From Dehalococcoidia bacterium UBA2777 (GTDB taxonomy: Bacteria > Chloroflexota > Dehalococcoidia > UBA2247 > UBA2777): 21,822 nucleotides of DNA. Below the pieces are notes generated by a model. The model had not been told where the DNA came from and did no database searches. It saw nothing but the letters and a program-made list of their open reading frames with translations. The stretch spans positions 1-21,822 of the forward strand of contig DEIJ01000070.1 in NCBI GenBank assembly GCA_002352365.1, given 5' to 3'. Made by a program: the position numbers and the translations under genes. Below are positions 1 to 7,213 of the stretch, in pieces. Within the stretch, counting starts at the first letter, position 1. Every line of letters starts with the position of its first letter.

Positions 1-195
1 GAAAATGGGGTGGAACATCCGTTTCAATAGGAGCTATCGAGCACTGCTTCGTCCTGGTTAATCCCTTGCCAAGGAGGTAGTTACTATGTAATACTTAACC
101 CAGCGGTGCACCCTGGGGTGTCTAATAACTTGAGAGAAGGGGTGGTTAATTAACTTGATAAATGGCAAGCCAATGAAAGAGGGATTTGTTCAGGG
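1..195. other. Leader region upstream of the helicase gene
   Basis: No convincing gene lies here. One + frame is open from the window edge to a TAG at 78-80 and could be the last 25 codons of an upstream gene, but it is too short to identify. A perfect Shine-Dalgarno (AAGGAGGT, 71-78) is followed 7 bases later by ATG and immediately by TAA (86-91). A short ORF starting TTG at 155 ends at 199, overlapping the helicase ATG by four bases (ATGA). A weak stem (CCCAG 99-103 with CTGGG 113-117) is also present. Confidence 0.4.
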
Positions 196-1926
196 ATGAG
201 GCAGCTAGAATATCAGCTAGATGTTTCCCTCTCCTTTAAATACCCTGAGGAGGTATTGGAAAGGATTGCCAGGGATAAAGCTGAAGAAAGGCATCTCTAT
301 GACCTTAAGTTGGATTTCTGCCATCTCTCTTTGCTCCGAGGGCTTGATGAGCTTCTCTGCCTGGAGACCCTAAGGAACATAGAAAAATATTGGTATCAGA
401 TCGAGACGGCGAAGAAGGTTATCAGAGATTTTAAGGGGAGGGTAATTTTAGCCGATGAAGTAGGGCTAGGGAAAACGATTGAGGCGGGGATAGTTATCAA
501 GGAATACCTGATGCGGGGAATGATTCAGAAGGTGCTGATACTCACCCCTCCTTCCCTGGTCTCCCAGTGGCGGGAGGAGATGCTAACAAAGTTTAACCTT
601 GAATTCGTGTCCACAGATCAGGCAGATATCAAAGATAATTCCTTGTGGGAAAGGGAGAAGTTCATTATCTCATCCATCAATGTGGCCAAGTCCCCATCCC
701 ATTTCAATGATGTCATCAAAAATGAGTATGACCTAGTGGTAGTAGATGAGGTTCATCACCTTAAGAGCCGTAATTCCTTGAACTGGAAGCTGGTGAATGC
801 ACTGAAGAAGAGGTTTATCCTCCTTATCTCTGCCACCCCGGTGCAAAACAACCTGGTGGAGTTATTTAACCTCATTACCCTCCTAAAGCCAGGGGTATTA
901 AAGACCGAATCTAAATTTAAGAGGGAGTATGTCAAGCGTGGTGACCCCCGAACTCCGGCTAATAAAGATAGGCTAAGGGAACTTATGCGTGAGGTGATGA
1001 TTCGCAATACCCGCTCTCTAGTGGATGTAAAGCTACCCAAACGCTTTGCCAGCACTATATTGGTCACCCCTTCTGAGCTTGAACAGGAGATCTATCAGCG
1101 GGTGAGTCACCTCGTCCGAGGAGGCTGGGGGGACAGCAGGAGGCTAACTAAGGTGGTTTTGAGCAATCTACTAAGGGAAGCAGGGAGTAGCCCTTATGCC
1201 CTCGAGCGTTCCCTGCTGAAACTTGACGGGTCCCTTCACCCCTCCACAAGCTCGGAGCTATTGGGTTTGATCCACAAACTTAACGCTACAGAGAAGGGGC
1301 TCCGCTTGCTGGAGCTGGTAACCAAGGGCAAGGGGAAAAAGATCATCTTCACCCGTTACTTAAGGACGATGGAATATGTGGCACATCTCCTCACCCGGGC
1401 TGGGCTTGGGTTCGTGGAGTTTAAAGGGGATATGAGCAGCGCCCAAAAGGATGAGGCTATAGATTCCTTCAGAAATGAGGTGGATACGCTCCTTTCTATG
1501 GAGTCTGGAGGGGAGGGCAGGAATATCCAATTCTGCAATACAATGATAAATTATGACCTTCCCTGGAATCCAATGAGGATTGAACAGAGGATAGGGCGCA
1601 TCCACCGCATAGGTCAAACAAGGGATGTGTTTGTGTTTAATCTTTGCCTGAAGGGGAGCATAGAGGAATATATTCTGGAAGTGTTGGACAAGAAGATAAA
1701 CATGTTTGAGCTGGTAATCGGGGAAGTGGATGCTATCCTGGGAAACTTGGCTGGGGAAGCCAGTTTCGAAGATATAGTGATGGATATATGGGTAAAATCC
1801 CAGGATGAGGAGGAGCTTAGACAAGGATTTGATAAGTTAGGAGAGGAGATGCTGAGGGCTAAGGGAGGGTATGAAGAGACCAGGGAGTGGGATGATATCC
1901 TGTTTAGCGATGACTTCGGGATATAA
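196..1926 (+). CDS. RapA-like SNF2/DEAD-box helicase-type ATPase, short form
   Basis: This is an SNF2-family ATPase of the RapA/HepA-like branch, expected to translocate on duplex DNA or remodel DNA-protein complexes. All helicase motifs are visible in 576 residues: Walker A (ADEVGLGKT, about 86-94), motif Ia (LTPPSLVSQW), DEVH Walker B (184-187), SATP motif III (212-215), motif IV (KKIIFTRY), motif V (GGEGRNIQFC) and motif VI (QRIGRIHRIGQ, about 463-473). RapA proteins are much longer (about 970 residues), so this one lacks the flanking RapA N- and C-terminal domains. The gene ends 2 bases before the coiled-coil/zinc-ribbon gene, which looks like its partner or detached C-terminal half. The ATG has no good Shine-Dalgarno; a short upstream ORF overlaps it by ATGA and may couple translation. 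The ATPase family is certain; the substrate is unknown. Confidence 0.9.
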   Translation: MRQLEYQLDVSLSFKYPEEVLERIARDKAEERHLYDLKLDFCHLSLLRGLDELLCLETLRNIEKYWYQIETAKKVIRDFKGRVILADEVGLGKTIEAGIVIKEYLMRGMIQKVLILTPPSLVSQWREEMLTKFNLEFVSTDQADIKDNSLWEREKFIISSINVAKSPSHFNDVIKNEYDLVVVDEVHHLKSRNSLNWKLVNALKKRFILLISATPVQNNLVELFNLITLLKPGVLKTESKFKREYVKRGDPRTPANKDRLRELMREVMIRNTRSLVDVKLPKRFASTILVTPSELEQEIYQRVSHLVRGGWGDSRRLTKVVLSNLLREAGSSPYALERSLLKLDGSLHPSTSSELLGLIHKLNATEKGLRLLELVTKGKGKKIIFTRYLRTMEYVAHLLTRAGLGFVEFKGDMSSAQKDEAIDSFRNEVDTLLSMESGGEGRNIQFCNTMINYDLPWNPMRIEQRIGRIHRIGQTRDVFVFNLCLKGSIEEYILEVLDKKINMFELVIGEVDAILGNLAGEASFEDIVMDIWVKSQDEEELRQGFDKLGEEMLRAKGGYEETREWDDILFSDDFGI

Positions 1927-1928
1927 GG

Positions 1929-3032
1929 ATGGAGAGGAAGCCTTTAAAATCCTTGATAAGAGGAGCCCTGGAGGTAAGCGGCTGCCTGGTGGAAGATGGC
2001 AAGGATTATCTTGAGGTACTTGTGCCTCAGGAAATCGCCGCTAGGATTGGGATGGGTGAGCACCAGCTCCTCTATTTTGGCCCCCAAAAGGAGGGAGACG
2101 GAGAATTCATCTCATATAGCTCCGAGATACTCGACAATATCTCCCAACTTATCCAGGATAAAGGGCTATTTTGTAAGACCAACCTCCCTCATTTATATCT
2201 TAAAAGGGAAGGACTGGGCGAAGCCATATCACGAAAGCTATCTTTCCTTAACTCCACATATAGGTTGAAGCAAGTAGGACAGAGGTTGGTCTCGTACCTT
2301 GTGTTTCACTTCAAGTACTCGGCCATATCTGAGGAGAAAAAGGAAGGTATTGTTCCAGTGGTTATAAATGAAATGACCCTTGCCTCGCCTAAAGAGATGA
2401 CAAATGCTCTAAAGAGCTATTATGAAGAGAGCCTTGAGGAACGGGAAGCGAAGGGAGGGAGGCCTTTGGAGGAGATATATAGTGCTGCTTGCAAGATCGC
2501 CGCAAGGGAGATAAGGCAGGATGCGGCGGATTTTGAAAGAGGATTGAACCGACGCCTTAATAAGGATGTGGCAAGACTGAAGGAGTATTACGGGGCTCTT
2601 AAGGAGGAGGTGCAAGAGGTAATTCGCAAGAGGGAGCTTCTTGGGGAGGAGAAGGAGAGGGAGCTTTCTAAGCTAAAGGCTATAGACATGGAATTAAACA
2701 GGAAGATCAAAGATCAGCAAGATCGGTATTCCTTAAAAGTAAATGTGAGCCTTGTTAATGCTATGCGGATAATGATGCCGGCTAGTGTAATCACTCTCAG
2801 GGTGAAGCGGAAAGATAAGGAAAAAGACCTCCTTTTGACATGGAACCCATTGTTAAAAGAGCTGGAACCACCTGTCTGTGAGAGGTGTTTCGACACCTTG
2901 AAGGAGCTATATCTATGTGATGAGAAACTCCACTGCCTTTGCCCTCAGTGTCATGATTGCCCCTCCTGTTATAAAGCAGTGTGCCGAGTATGTCATCCTC
3001 AAACCTGCCCTAAATGCGGCGCCGCCTTTTAG
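1929..3032 (+). CDS. Uncharacterised coiled-coil protein with cysteine-rich zinc-ribbon tail
   Basis: No named family is recognised for this 367-residue protein. The N-terminal 170 residues look like a mixed alpha/beta domain. Residues about 200-265 are rich in K, E, R and L and read as a coiled coil (RLKEYYGALKEEVQEVIRKR). The last 50 residues hold 12 cysteines (at about 317, 320, 330, 336, 338, 341, 344, 347, 352, 355, 360, 363), mostly as CxxC pairs, consistent with two or three zinc sites. It starts 2 bases after the helicase stop, so the two are surely co-transcribed and probably work together. By analogy, the helicase-associated C-terminal part of longer RapA-like proteins may be encoded separately here (inference). 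A role in nucleic-acid binding by the zinc ribbon is plausible but not shown. Confidence 0.8.
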   Translation: MERKPLKSLIRGALEVSGCLVEDGKDYLEVLVPQEIAARIGMGEHQLLYFGPQKEGDGEFISYSSEILDNISQLIQDKGLFCKTNLPHLYLKREGLGEAISRKLSFLNSTYRLKQVGQRLVSYLVFHFKYSAISEEKKEGIVPVVINEMTLASPKEMTNALKSYYEESLEEREAKGGRPLEEIYSAACKIAAREIRQDAADFERGLNRRLNKDVARLKEYYGALKEEVQEVIRKRELLGEEKERELSKLKAIDMELNRKIKDQQDRYSLKVNVSLVNAMRIMMPASVITLRVKRKDKEKDLLLTWNPLLKELEPPVCERCFDTLKELYLCDEKLHCLCPQCHDCPSCYKAVCRVCHPQTCPKCGAAF

Positions 3033-3149
3033 AGTCCAGAAACCTTTAATCATTTTCAGTGGGCAACAACGCGATCGGCATATTGAAGCTCGGGGACATT
3101 GTTGGTAAACTAGAAGACAAGGGCAAGCATTCAGCCGTCAGCTTTAAGC

Positions 3150-3257
3150 AAATCCCCCTAGCCCCCCTTTTCCAAAAGGGGATTATCGGCCTTTTCCCCT
3201 TAATCCCCTCCAGCCAGAGGAGGGGAATTATAAGGAGTTTCGCGGTTAACTATAATT
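3150..3257 (+). repeat. C-rich palindromic repeat ending in a TATAAT tail at the ispD start
   Basis: The gap before ispD holds nested inverted repeats. CCCCTTTT (3164-3171) pairs with AAAAGGGG (3174-3181), flanked by AATCCCC (3151-3157) and GGGGATT (3178-3184). CCCCTCC (3205-3211) then pairs with GGAGGGG (3219-3225). The last about 27 bases end in GCGGTTAACTATAATT, directly before the ATG of ispD. The same tail (GCAGTCAACTATAATT) closes the repeat at 9313-9376 in the opposite orientation. This kind of C-rich hairpin sequence is widely dispersed in environmental bacterial genomes. It may be a small non-autonomous mobile repeat that brought a promoter-like -10 box with it. Confidence 0.65.
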
Positions 3258-3962
3258 ATGGGAGATAGAGAGCTAGAGCCTTCAGAGGTGGGGGCCATTA
3301 TTGTGGCTGCCGGCATCTCTCATCGCATGGGTGGAGTAGACAAGCTCTTCGCTCCCGTAGATGGCAGGCCTCTGCTCAGCTATGTGCTGGATGTCTTTGA
3401 AGCTAGCCCCGCAGTTAGCAGGATAGTCATAGTACTGAGTAAAAGGAATTTGGTGCCCGGGCAAAAGTTAGTAGCTCGAGGAGGGTATTTAAAGATAAAA
3501 AATATATGCCTTGGGGGAGAGTTTCGCCAAGACTCAGTTGCCGAGGGGTTAAAGTATCTGGTGGGCTGCGAGTGGGTGGTAGTCCATGACGGGGCACGCC
3601 CTTGCCTCACCGTGAGGCTGATTGAGCGAGGGCTTAAAGAAGCAAAGGTATCAGGGGCAGCCTGCGCCGCAGTCCCGGCAACAGATACTATCAAAGTAGT
3701 AGGGAGTGATGGAATGGTTCTCCAGACGCTCCAGCGTGATAGCCTGTACTTGGCGCAAACCCCTCAAGTATTCCGATTTGATATAATAAGTGAAGCCCAT
3801 CACCAGGCTAAAGCAAAGCTAACTGATGATGCTGCTCTAGTAGAGTCACTGGGATACAAAGTCAAAGCTTATCCGGGTTCTTATGAGAATATCAAGGTGA
3901 CCACTGGGCAAGAGCTAGCCTTGGTGGAAACTATCTTAAGGCAAAGAAAGGTGGGACTTTGA
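3258..3962 (+). CDS. ispD: 2-C-methyl-D-erythritol 4-phosphate cytidylyltransferase
   Basis: IspD transfers CMP from CTP to 2-C-methyl-D-erythritol 4-phosphate, the third step of the MEP isoprenoid pathway. At 234 residues it is the usual length. The CTP-binding signature is clear: AAGISHRMGGVDK (about 17-29) with Arg23 and Lys29, then VVHDGARP, ATDTIK, QRDSLYLAQTPQ with the conserved Arg, TDDA and ENIKVTT near the end. It overlaps ispF by four bases (TTGA), so the two are coupled, and ispF supplies the step after next. The start is uncertain. ATG 3258 sits one base after a TATAAT and has no close Shine-Dalgarno; GTG 3288 would give MGAIIVAAG, a more typical IspD N-terminus, and would suit transcription from that TATAAT. 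Confidence 0.95.
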   Translation: MGDRELEPSEVGAIIVAAGISHRMGGVDKLFAPVDGRPLLSYVLDVFEASPAVSRIVIVLSKRNLVPGQKLVARGGYLKIKNICLGGEFRQDSVAEGLKYLVGCEWVVVHDGARPCLTVRLIERGLKEAKVSGAACAAVPATDTIKVVGSDGMVLQTLQRDSLYLAQTPQVFRFDIISEAHHQAKAKLTDDAALVESLGYKVKAYPGSYENIKVTTGQELALVETILRQRKVGL

Positions 3963-4438
3963 TTCGCGTTGGAATTGGCCACAATGCCCATCGGCTCACT
4001 CCGGGACGCAAGCTGATACTCGGCGGGGTTGAAATTGCCTACCAGCTCGGACTTGAGGGATGGAGCGATGCCGATGTTTTACTCCATGCCATCATTAATG
4101 CTCTTCTCGGTGCTGCCGCTCTAGGTGACATCGGCACTCACTTCCCTTACGGAGACCCCAAGTACAAAGATGCCTCGAGTATTGACCTCCTCCAGCGGGT
4201 TAAAGTCATGCTCGATAAGCATGGTTGGCAAATCACTAACATCGATGCTACCATTATTGCCGAGCAGCCCAGGCTTTTACCCTATATTGATAAAATGAGG
4301 GCTAAGATTGGCGAGACCTTAGGTCTCGATCCGAGCCTTATCGGAGTAAAGGCCAGCTCCGTAGATAAGTTGGGCTCTATTGGCCGAGAAGAGGGGATTG
4401 CCTCTGAAGCAGTAGCTCTAATTGAGCGGAGAGAGTAG
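3959..4438 (+). CDS. ispF: 2-C-methyl-D-erythritol 2,4-cyclodiphosphate synthase with altered metal motif
   Basis: IspF cyclises CDP-methylerythritol 2-phosphate to the 2,4-cyclodiphosphate, releasing CMP. The 159-residue length and the blocks DADVLLHAIINALLGAAALG, GDIGTHFP, IDATIIAEQP and GREEGIASEAVAL are typical of the trimeric enzyme. The first metal motif, normally GxDxH, reads GHNAH, so the zinc-ligand Asp (Asp8 in E. coli) is Asn9 here; His11 and His43 are kept. The residue matching E. coli His34 is Trp35, and the one matching Glu135 is Asp136. The codon is AAT, one base from GAT. Translation starts at TTG inside the ispD stop (TTGA overlap), and the stop overlaps the cysS GTG by one base. 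Family assignment is secure; full activity is not certain. Confidence 0.94.
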   Translation: MIRVGIGHNAHRLTPGRKLILGGVEIAYQLGLEGWSDADVLLHAIINALLGAAALGDIGTHFPYGDPKYKDASSIDLLQRVKVMLDKHGWQITNIDATIIAEQPRLLPYIDKMRAKIGETLGLDPSLIGVKASSVDKLGSIGREEGIASEAVALIERRE

Positions 4439-5790
4439 TGAAGTTATTTAACACCCTCACAAGACAAAAGGAGGAATTTATCCCTCAGGGGGATACGGTT
4501 AAAATGTATGTCTGTGGGGTTACTCCTTATGACGAGTGCCATCTCGGTCATGCCATGAGCTATATTATTTTCGATGTGCTGCGTCGCTATCTTGAATTTC
4601 GTGGCTTTCGAGTAAGCTATGTGCAAAACTTCACCGATATTGATGATAAGATCATTGCTCGTGCTCAAAAGATGGGGATTTCTACTACAGAGCTTACCGA
4701 AAGGTTTATAAATCAGTATTTTGCTGATATGGATGCTTTAAATATCAACCGAGTTGATATATACCCTAAGGCCAGCGAAGAAATCCCTGACATGTTAAAG
4801 GTGATTCAGGGGCTGGTAGACAAAGGGTATGCCTACGCTAGCAAAGATGGAGTTTATTTCCGAGTGAACAGCGATCCCGATTATGGAAAACTCTCCCATC
4901 GGAGTCTAGCTGATCTGATACCTTCAACGGAAGGTGGAAGTGAGAAGGAGCACCAGTTAGATTTTGCCCTGTGGAAGGCGGCAAAGGAAGGCGAGCCCTG
5001 TTGGGGAAGCCCGTGGGGGAAAGGCAGACCTGGTTGGCATATTGAATGCAGTACCATGGCACTAAAATACTTGGGGGAGAGTTTGGACATCCATGGTGGT
5101 GGGCAGGATCTTATCTTCCCCCACCATGAGAATGAGATTGCCCAATCGGAGTGCTTTAGCGGTGTTGTCCCCTTCGCCAAGTATTGGTTGCATAATGGTT
5201 TGCTGCACTGGGGCGAGGAGAAGCTCAGCAAGTCTTCGGGCAATCTTATCACCATTAAGCAAGCGCTGGGGCGCTTCAGCGCTGATGCTATCCGGCTATT
5301 TGTGCTAAGCTCTCATTATCGTAGTCCGCTCACCTTTAGTGAACAGGCGTTGGAAGCCATGGAGAGAGGGGTGGAGAGGCTGCGCCAAGCAGCTTGGGGA
5401 GGAGGAGGGAATGGGGTGGAGCTGGTTGAGGTTGTCCCTTTTCAGCGAAGATTTATCGAGGCTATGGAAGATGACCTCAACACCCCTCAGGCTATTGCCG
5501 CCTTATTTGACCTAGCCAGGGAGATCAACCGAGCCCGGGATGAAGGTTTCATGGTCGATCAAGCTCAGCAAATGCTTTTGGGGCTGGCTAATATCCTGGG
5601 CTTGAGATTAGGGGAAGAAGAGGCCCATCTTGAGGCCGAGCCGTTTATCGAATTATTAATTTCAGTCCGCAATGAGCTGAGAAGGAATAAGCAGTTCCAG
5701 CTTGCTGATAAGATCCGCACTGCTCTAGGACAGTTAAACATAGCCCTCGAGGATGCTTCTCAAGGGACAAGATGGAAGTATAGGAAATAA
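4438..5790 (+). CDS. cysS: Cysteinyl-tRNA synthetase
   Basis: CysRS charges tRNA-Cys with cysteine and is a class I synthetase. The protein is 450 residues, close to the usual 460-480. Visible motifs are CGVTPYDECHLGHA (zinc ligand Cys26; HLGH is the HIGH motif at 35-38), NFTDIDDKII, GWHIECS (about 199-205, zinc Cys), FPHHENEIAQSE (zinc His and Glu) and KLSKS (262-266, the KMSKS loop). The C-terminal helical domain carries DDLNTPQAIAALFDLAREI. The GTG start overlaps the ispF stop by one base, completing an ispD-ispF-cysS unit. This linkage recurs in many bacteria without a direct metabolic link. It ends 6 bases from the convergent HIT gene, with no terminator hairpin between. Confidence 0.97.
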   Translation: MKLFNTLTRQKEEFIPQGDTVKMYVCGVTPYDECHLGHAMSYIIFDVLRRYLEFRGFRVSYVQNFTDIDDKIIARAQKMGISTTELTERFINQYFADMDALNINRVDIYPKASEEIPDMLKVIQGLVDKGYAYASKDGVYFRVNSDPDYGKLSHRSLADLIPSTEGGSEKEHQLDFALWKAAKEGEPCWGSPWGKGRPGWHIECSTMALKYLGESLDIHGGGQDLIFPHHENEIAQSECFSGVVPFAKYWLHNGLLHWGEEKLSKSSGNLITIKQALGRFSADAIRLFVLSSHYRSPLTFSEQALEAMERGVERLRQAAWGGGGNGVELVEVVPFQRRFIEAMEDDLNTPQAIAALFDLAREINRARDEGFMVDQAQQMLLGLANILGLRLGEEEAHLEAEPFIELLISVRNELRRNKQFQLADKIRTALGQLNIALEDASQGTRWKYRK

Positions 5791-5796
5791 ATCGGA

Positions 5797-6288
5797 TTAG
5801 CCAGAGAAAAACAGGTTCACCTTGTCGGTCAGCTTTTCATAGGTTGAGGCCAAGGACTGCGGCAATATCCTAACATCCGATACAACTGGCATGAAATTTG
5901 TATCACCCTCCCAGCGGGGGACGATATGAGTGTGAATATGCCCGTCTATCCCGGCTCCTGCTGCCTTGCCAATATTTATTCCGATATTGAAGCCATGGGG
6001 ATGGAACGCCTCAGTGAGTACTTTATTCGCCTTCTTTATTATATCAAAGTGCTCCGCTAGTTCCTGCTCGCTTAGCTCCTCCAAGGAGCCTACATGCCTA
6101 TATGGTGCCACCATCAAATGTCCCGGATTATACGGGTAGCTGTTAAGAATTATGAAATTCCACTGACCTCTGTAGAGGATATAATTCGATCTATCCCTAT
6201 TTTCCTTTGGTTTGTCACACAGAATACAGCCAGTTGGTTTCTCCTTCAGTATATATTCCATCCTCCACGGGGCCCAAATCTGTTTCAT
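5797..6288 (-). CDS. HIT-family hydrolase/phosphorylase (Ap4A phosphorylase-like)
   Basis: This is a histidine-triad nucleotide-binding protein of 163 residues. The triad is GHIHTHIVPRW with His117, His119 and His121. The N-terminal WAPWRMEYI block and a CILC pair (Cys21, Cys24; likely zinc) place it with the bacterial Ap4A-phosphorylase-like or GalT-like HIT proteins rather than the small Hint type. Such enzymes split dinucleoside polyphosphates or nucleotidyl conjugates; the substrate here is not known. WAPWRMEYI is normally at the very N-terminus, which fixes the start at ATG 6288. No Shine-Dalgarno precedes it, but a strong promoter places the transcript start only about 5 bases upstream, so the mRNA is probably leaderless. 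Confidence 0.93.
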   Translation of the reverse strand: MKQIWAPWRMEYILKEKPTGCILCDKPKENRDRSNYILYRGQWNFIILNSYPYNPGHLMVAPYRHVGSLEELSEQELAEHFDIIKKANKVLTEAFHPHGFNIGINIGKAAGAGIDGHIHTHIVPRWEGDTNFMPVVSDVRILPQSLASTYEKLTDKVNLFFSG

Positions 6289-6299
6289 GACAAAGATAG

Positions 6300-6328
6300 A
6301 TTATACCTTGGCCCCAGTTAGTTTTCAA
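6300..6328 (-). promoter_or_regulatory. Sigma-70-like promoter of the HIT gene
   Basis: Read on the - strand, TTGAAA (6328-6323) is followed after exactly 17 bases by a perfect TATAAT (6305-6300). The predicted start of transcription is near 6293, about 5 bases from the ATG at 6288. Confidence 0.65.
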
Positions 6329-6367
6329 GGCTGAATGTTGGCGATTACCCTCGGAAGTAACATCAAG

Positions 6368-6396
6368 TCGACTCCACGGTGATAAAGTGATATACT
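6368..6396 (+). promoter_or_regulatory. Sigma-70-like promoter of surE
   Basis: TCGACT (6368-6373, 4 of 6 consensus) and TATACT (6391-6396, 5 of 6) are 17 bases apart. Transcription would start near 6403, giving a leader of about 16 bases that contains the AGGGA ribosome site before ATG 6419. It does not overlap the divergent HIT promoter. Confidence 0.5.
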
Positions 6397-6418
6397 CAAA
6401 GGATGTTGCTTAGGGAAG

Positions 6419-7213
6419 ATGGACTTGGGGATATTAGTTACTAACGATGATGGTATATATGCCCCCGGGCTATGGATGCTGGTTGAAGAATTACAAAAGG
6501 TAGGGCAGGTAATCGTAGTAGCTCCAGACCGGGAGCAAAGTGGCATTGGCACTGCGGTTACGCTTCATCAACCCTTAAGAGTTAGACCGGTAAAACCGCT
6601 GATACCAAAGATAAAGGCATATTCTGTGGAAGGCACCCCGGCTGATAGTGTTATTCTAGCCCTGGGGATGTTAGCCGAAAATAAAGTGAACTTGATTTTC
6701 TCCGGTATCAATGAGGGGGCTAATTTGGGAGATGATGTACTTCTTTCCGGAACAGTGGGGGCAGCTTTCCAGGGTTATTTCCATAAACTTCCTTCTATTG
6801 CCTTGTCAGTGGCTTCATGGGAGAATGTGCATTTCGATGTGGCGGCCAAGCTGGGTGGGTTATTAGCCAGTAAAATCATGGCCGGCTCTTTCCCCCAGGG
6901 CATCCTGCTCAACATAAACCTGCCCAACTTGCCTGTGGAGAAGATCGAAGGGATTGAGTTCACCAGGTTAGGGCAGAGGAGCTATGCTGATTTGATTAAA
7001 CCGGGATACGATGGCAAAAGGGAATACTATTGGGTTGTGCGTGGTAATCCCCACTGGACAATAGAACAGGGGACAGATATTGGGGCAATAGAGACGGGGA
7101 AAATCTCTATTACTCCGCTTCATAGCAACCTGACCGGCAATTATGAGGCTTCTCTGAGGGAATATCTATCTTCGCTTCCCCGCGAGTTACGGCTGGGAGG
7201 GGCTTTAGCCTAG
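6419..7213 (+). CDS. surE: 5'-nucleotidase/survival protein SurE
   Basis: SurE is a metal-dependent nucleoside 5'-monophosphate phosphatase, in some species also an exopolyphosphatase, acting in the cytoplasm. The 264-residue protein shows the family blocks: LVTNDDGIYAPG with metal ligands Asp10 and Asp11, DREQSGIGTAVT with the conserved Ser, GTPADSVILAL, SGINEGANLGDDVLLSGTVG with the metal Asn, and NINLPNLP. The ATG is preceded by AGGGA and by a recognisable promoter. It is a single-gene unit whose 3' end overlaps the convergent COG4030 gene by 9 bases, so the two transcripts must be complementary at their ends. Confidence 0.96.
   Translation: MDLGILVTNDDGIYAPGLWMLVEELQKVGQVIVVAPDREQSGIGTAVTLHQPLRVRPVKPLIPKIKAYSVEGTPADSVILALGMLAENKVNLIFSGINEGANLGDDVLLSGTVGAAFQGYFHKLPSIALSVASWENVHFDVAAKLGGLLASKIMAGSFPQGILLNINLPNLPVEKIEGIEFTRLGQRSYADLIKPGYDGKREYYWVVRGNPHWTIEQGTDIGAIETGKISITPLHSNLTGNYEASLREYLSSLPRELRLGGALA

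Noticed and set aside
1360..1824. 154-codon open frame on the - strand inside the helicase gene
   Set aside because: It lies opposite conserved helicase motifs V and VI, has no ribosome site and no recognisable motif, so it is a shadow frame.
3059..3268. 69-codon + frame before ispD
   Set aside because: Most of it is translated from the palindromic repeat, giving proline- and leucine-rich nonsense that runs into ispD.
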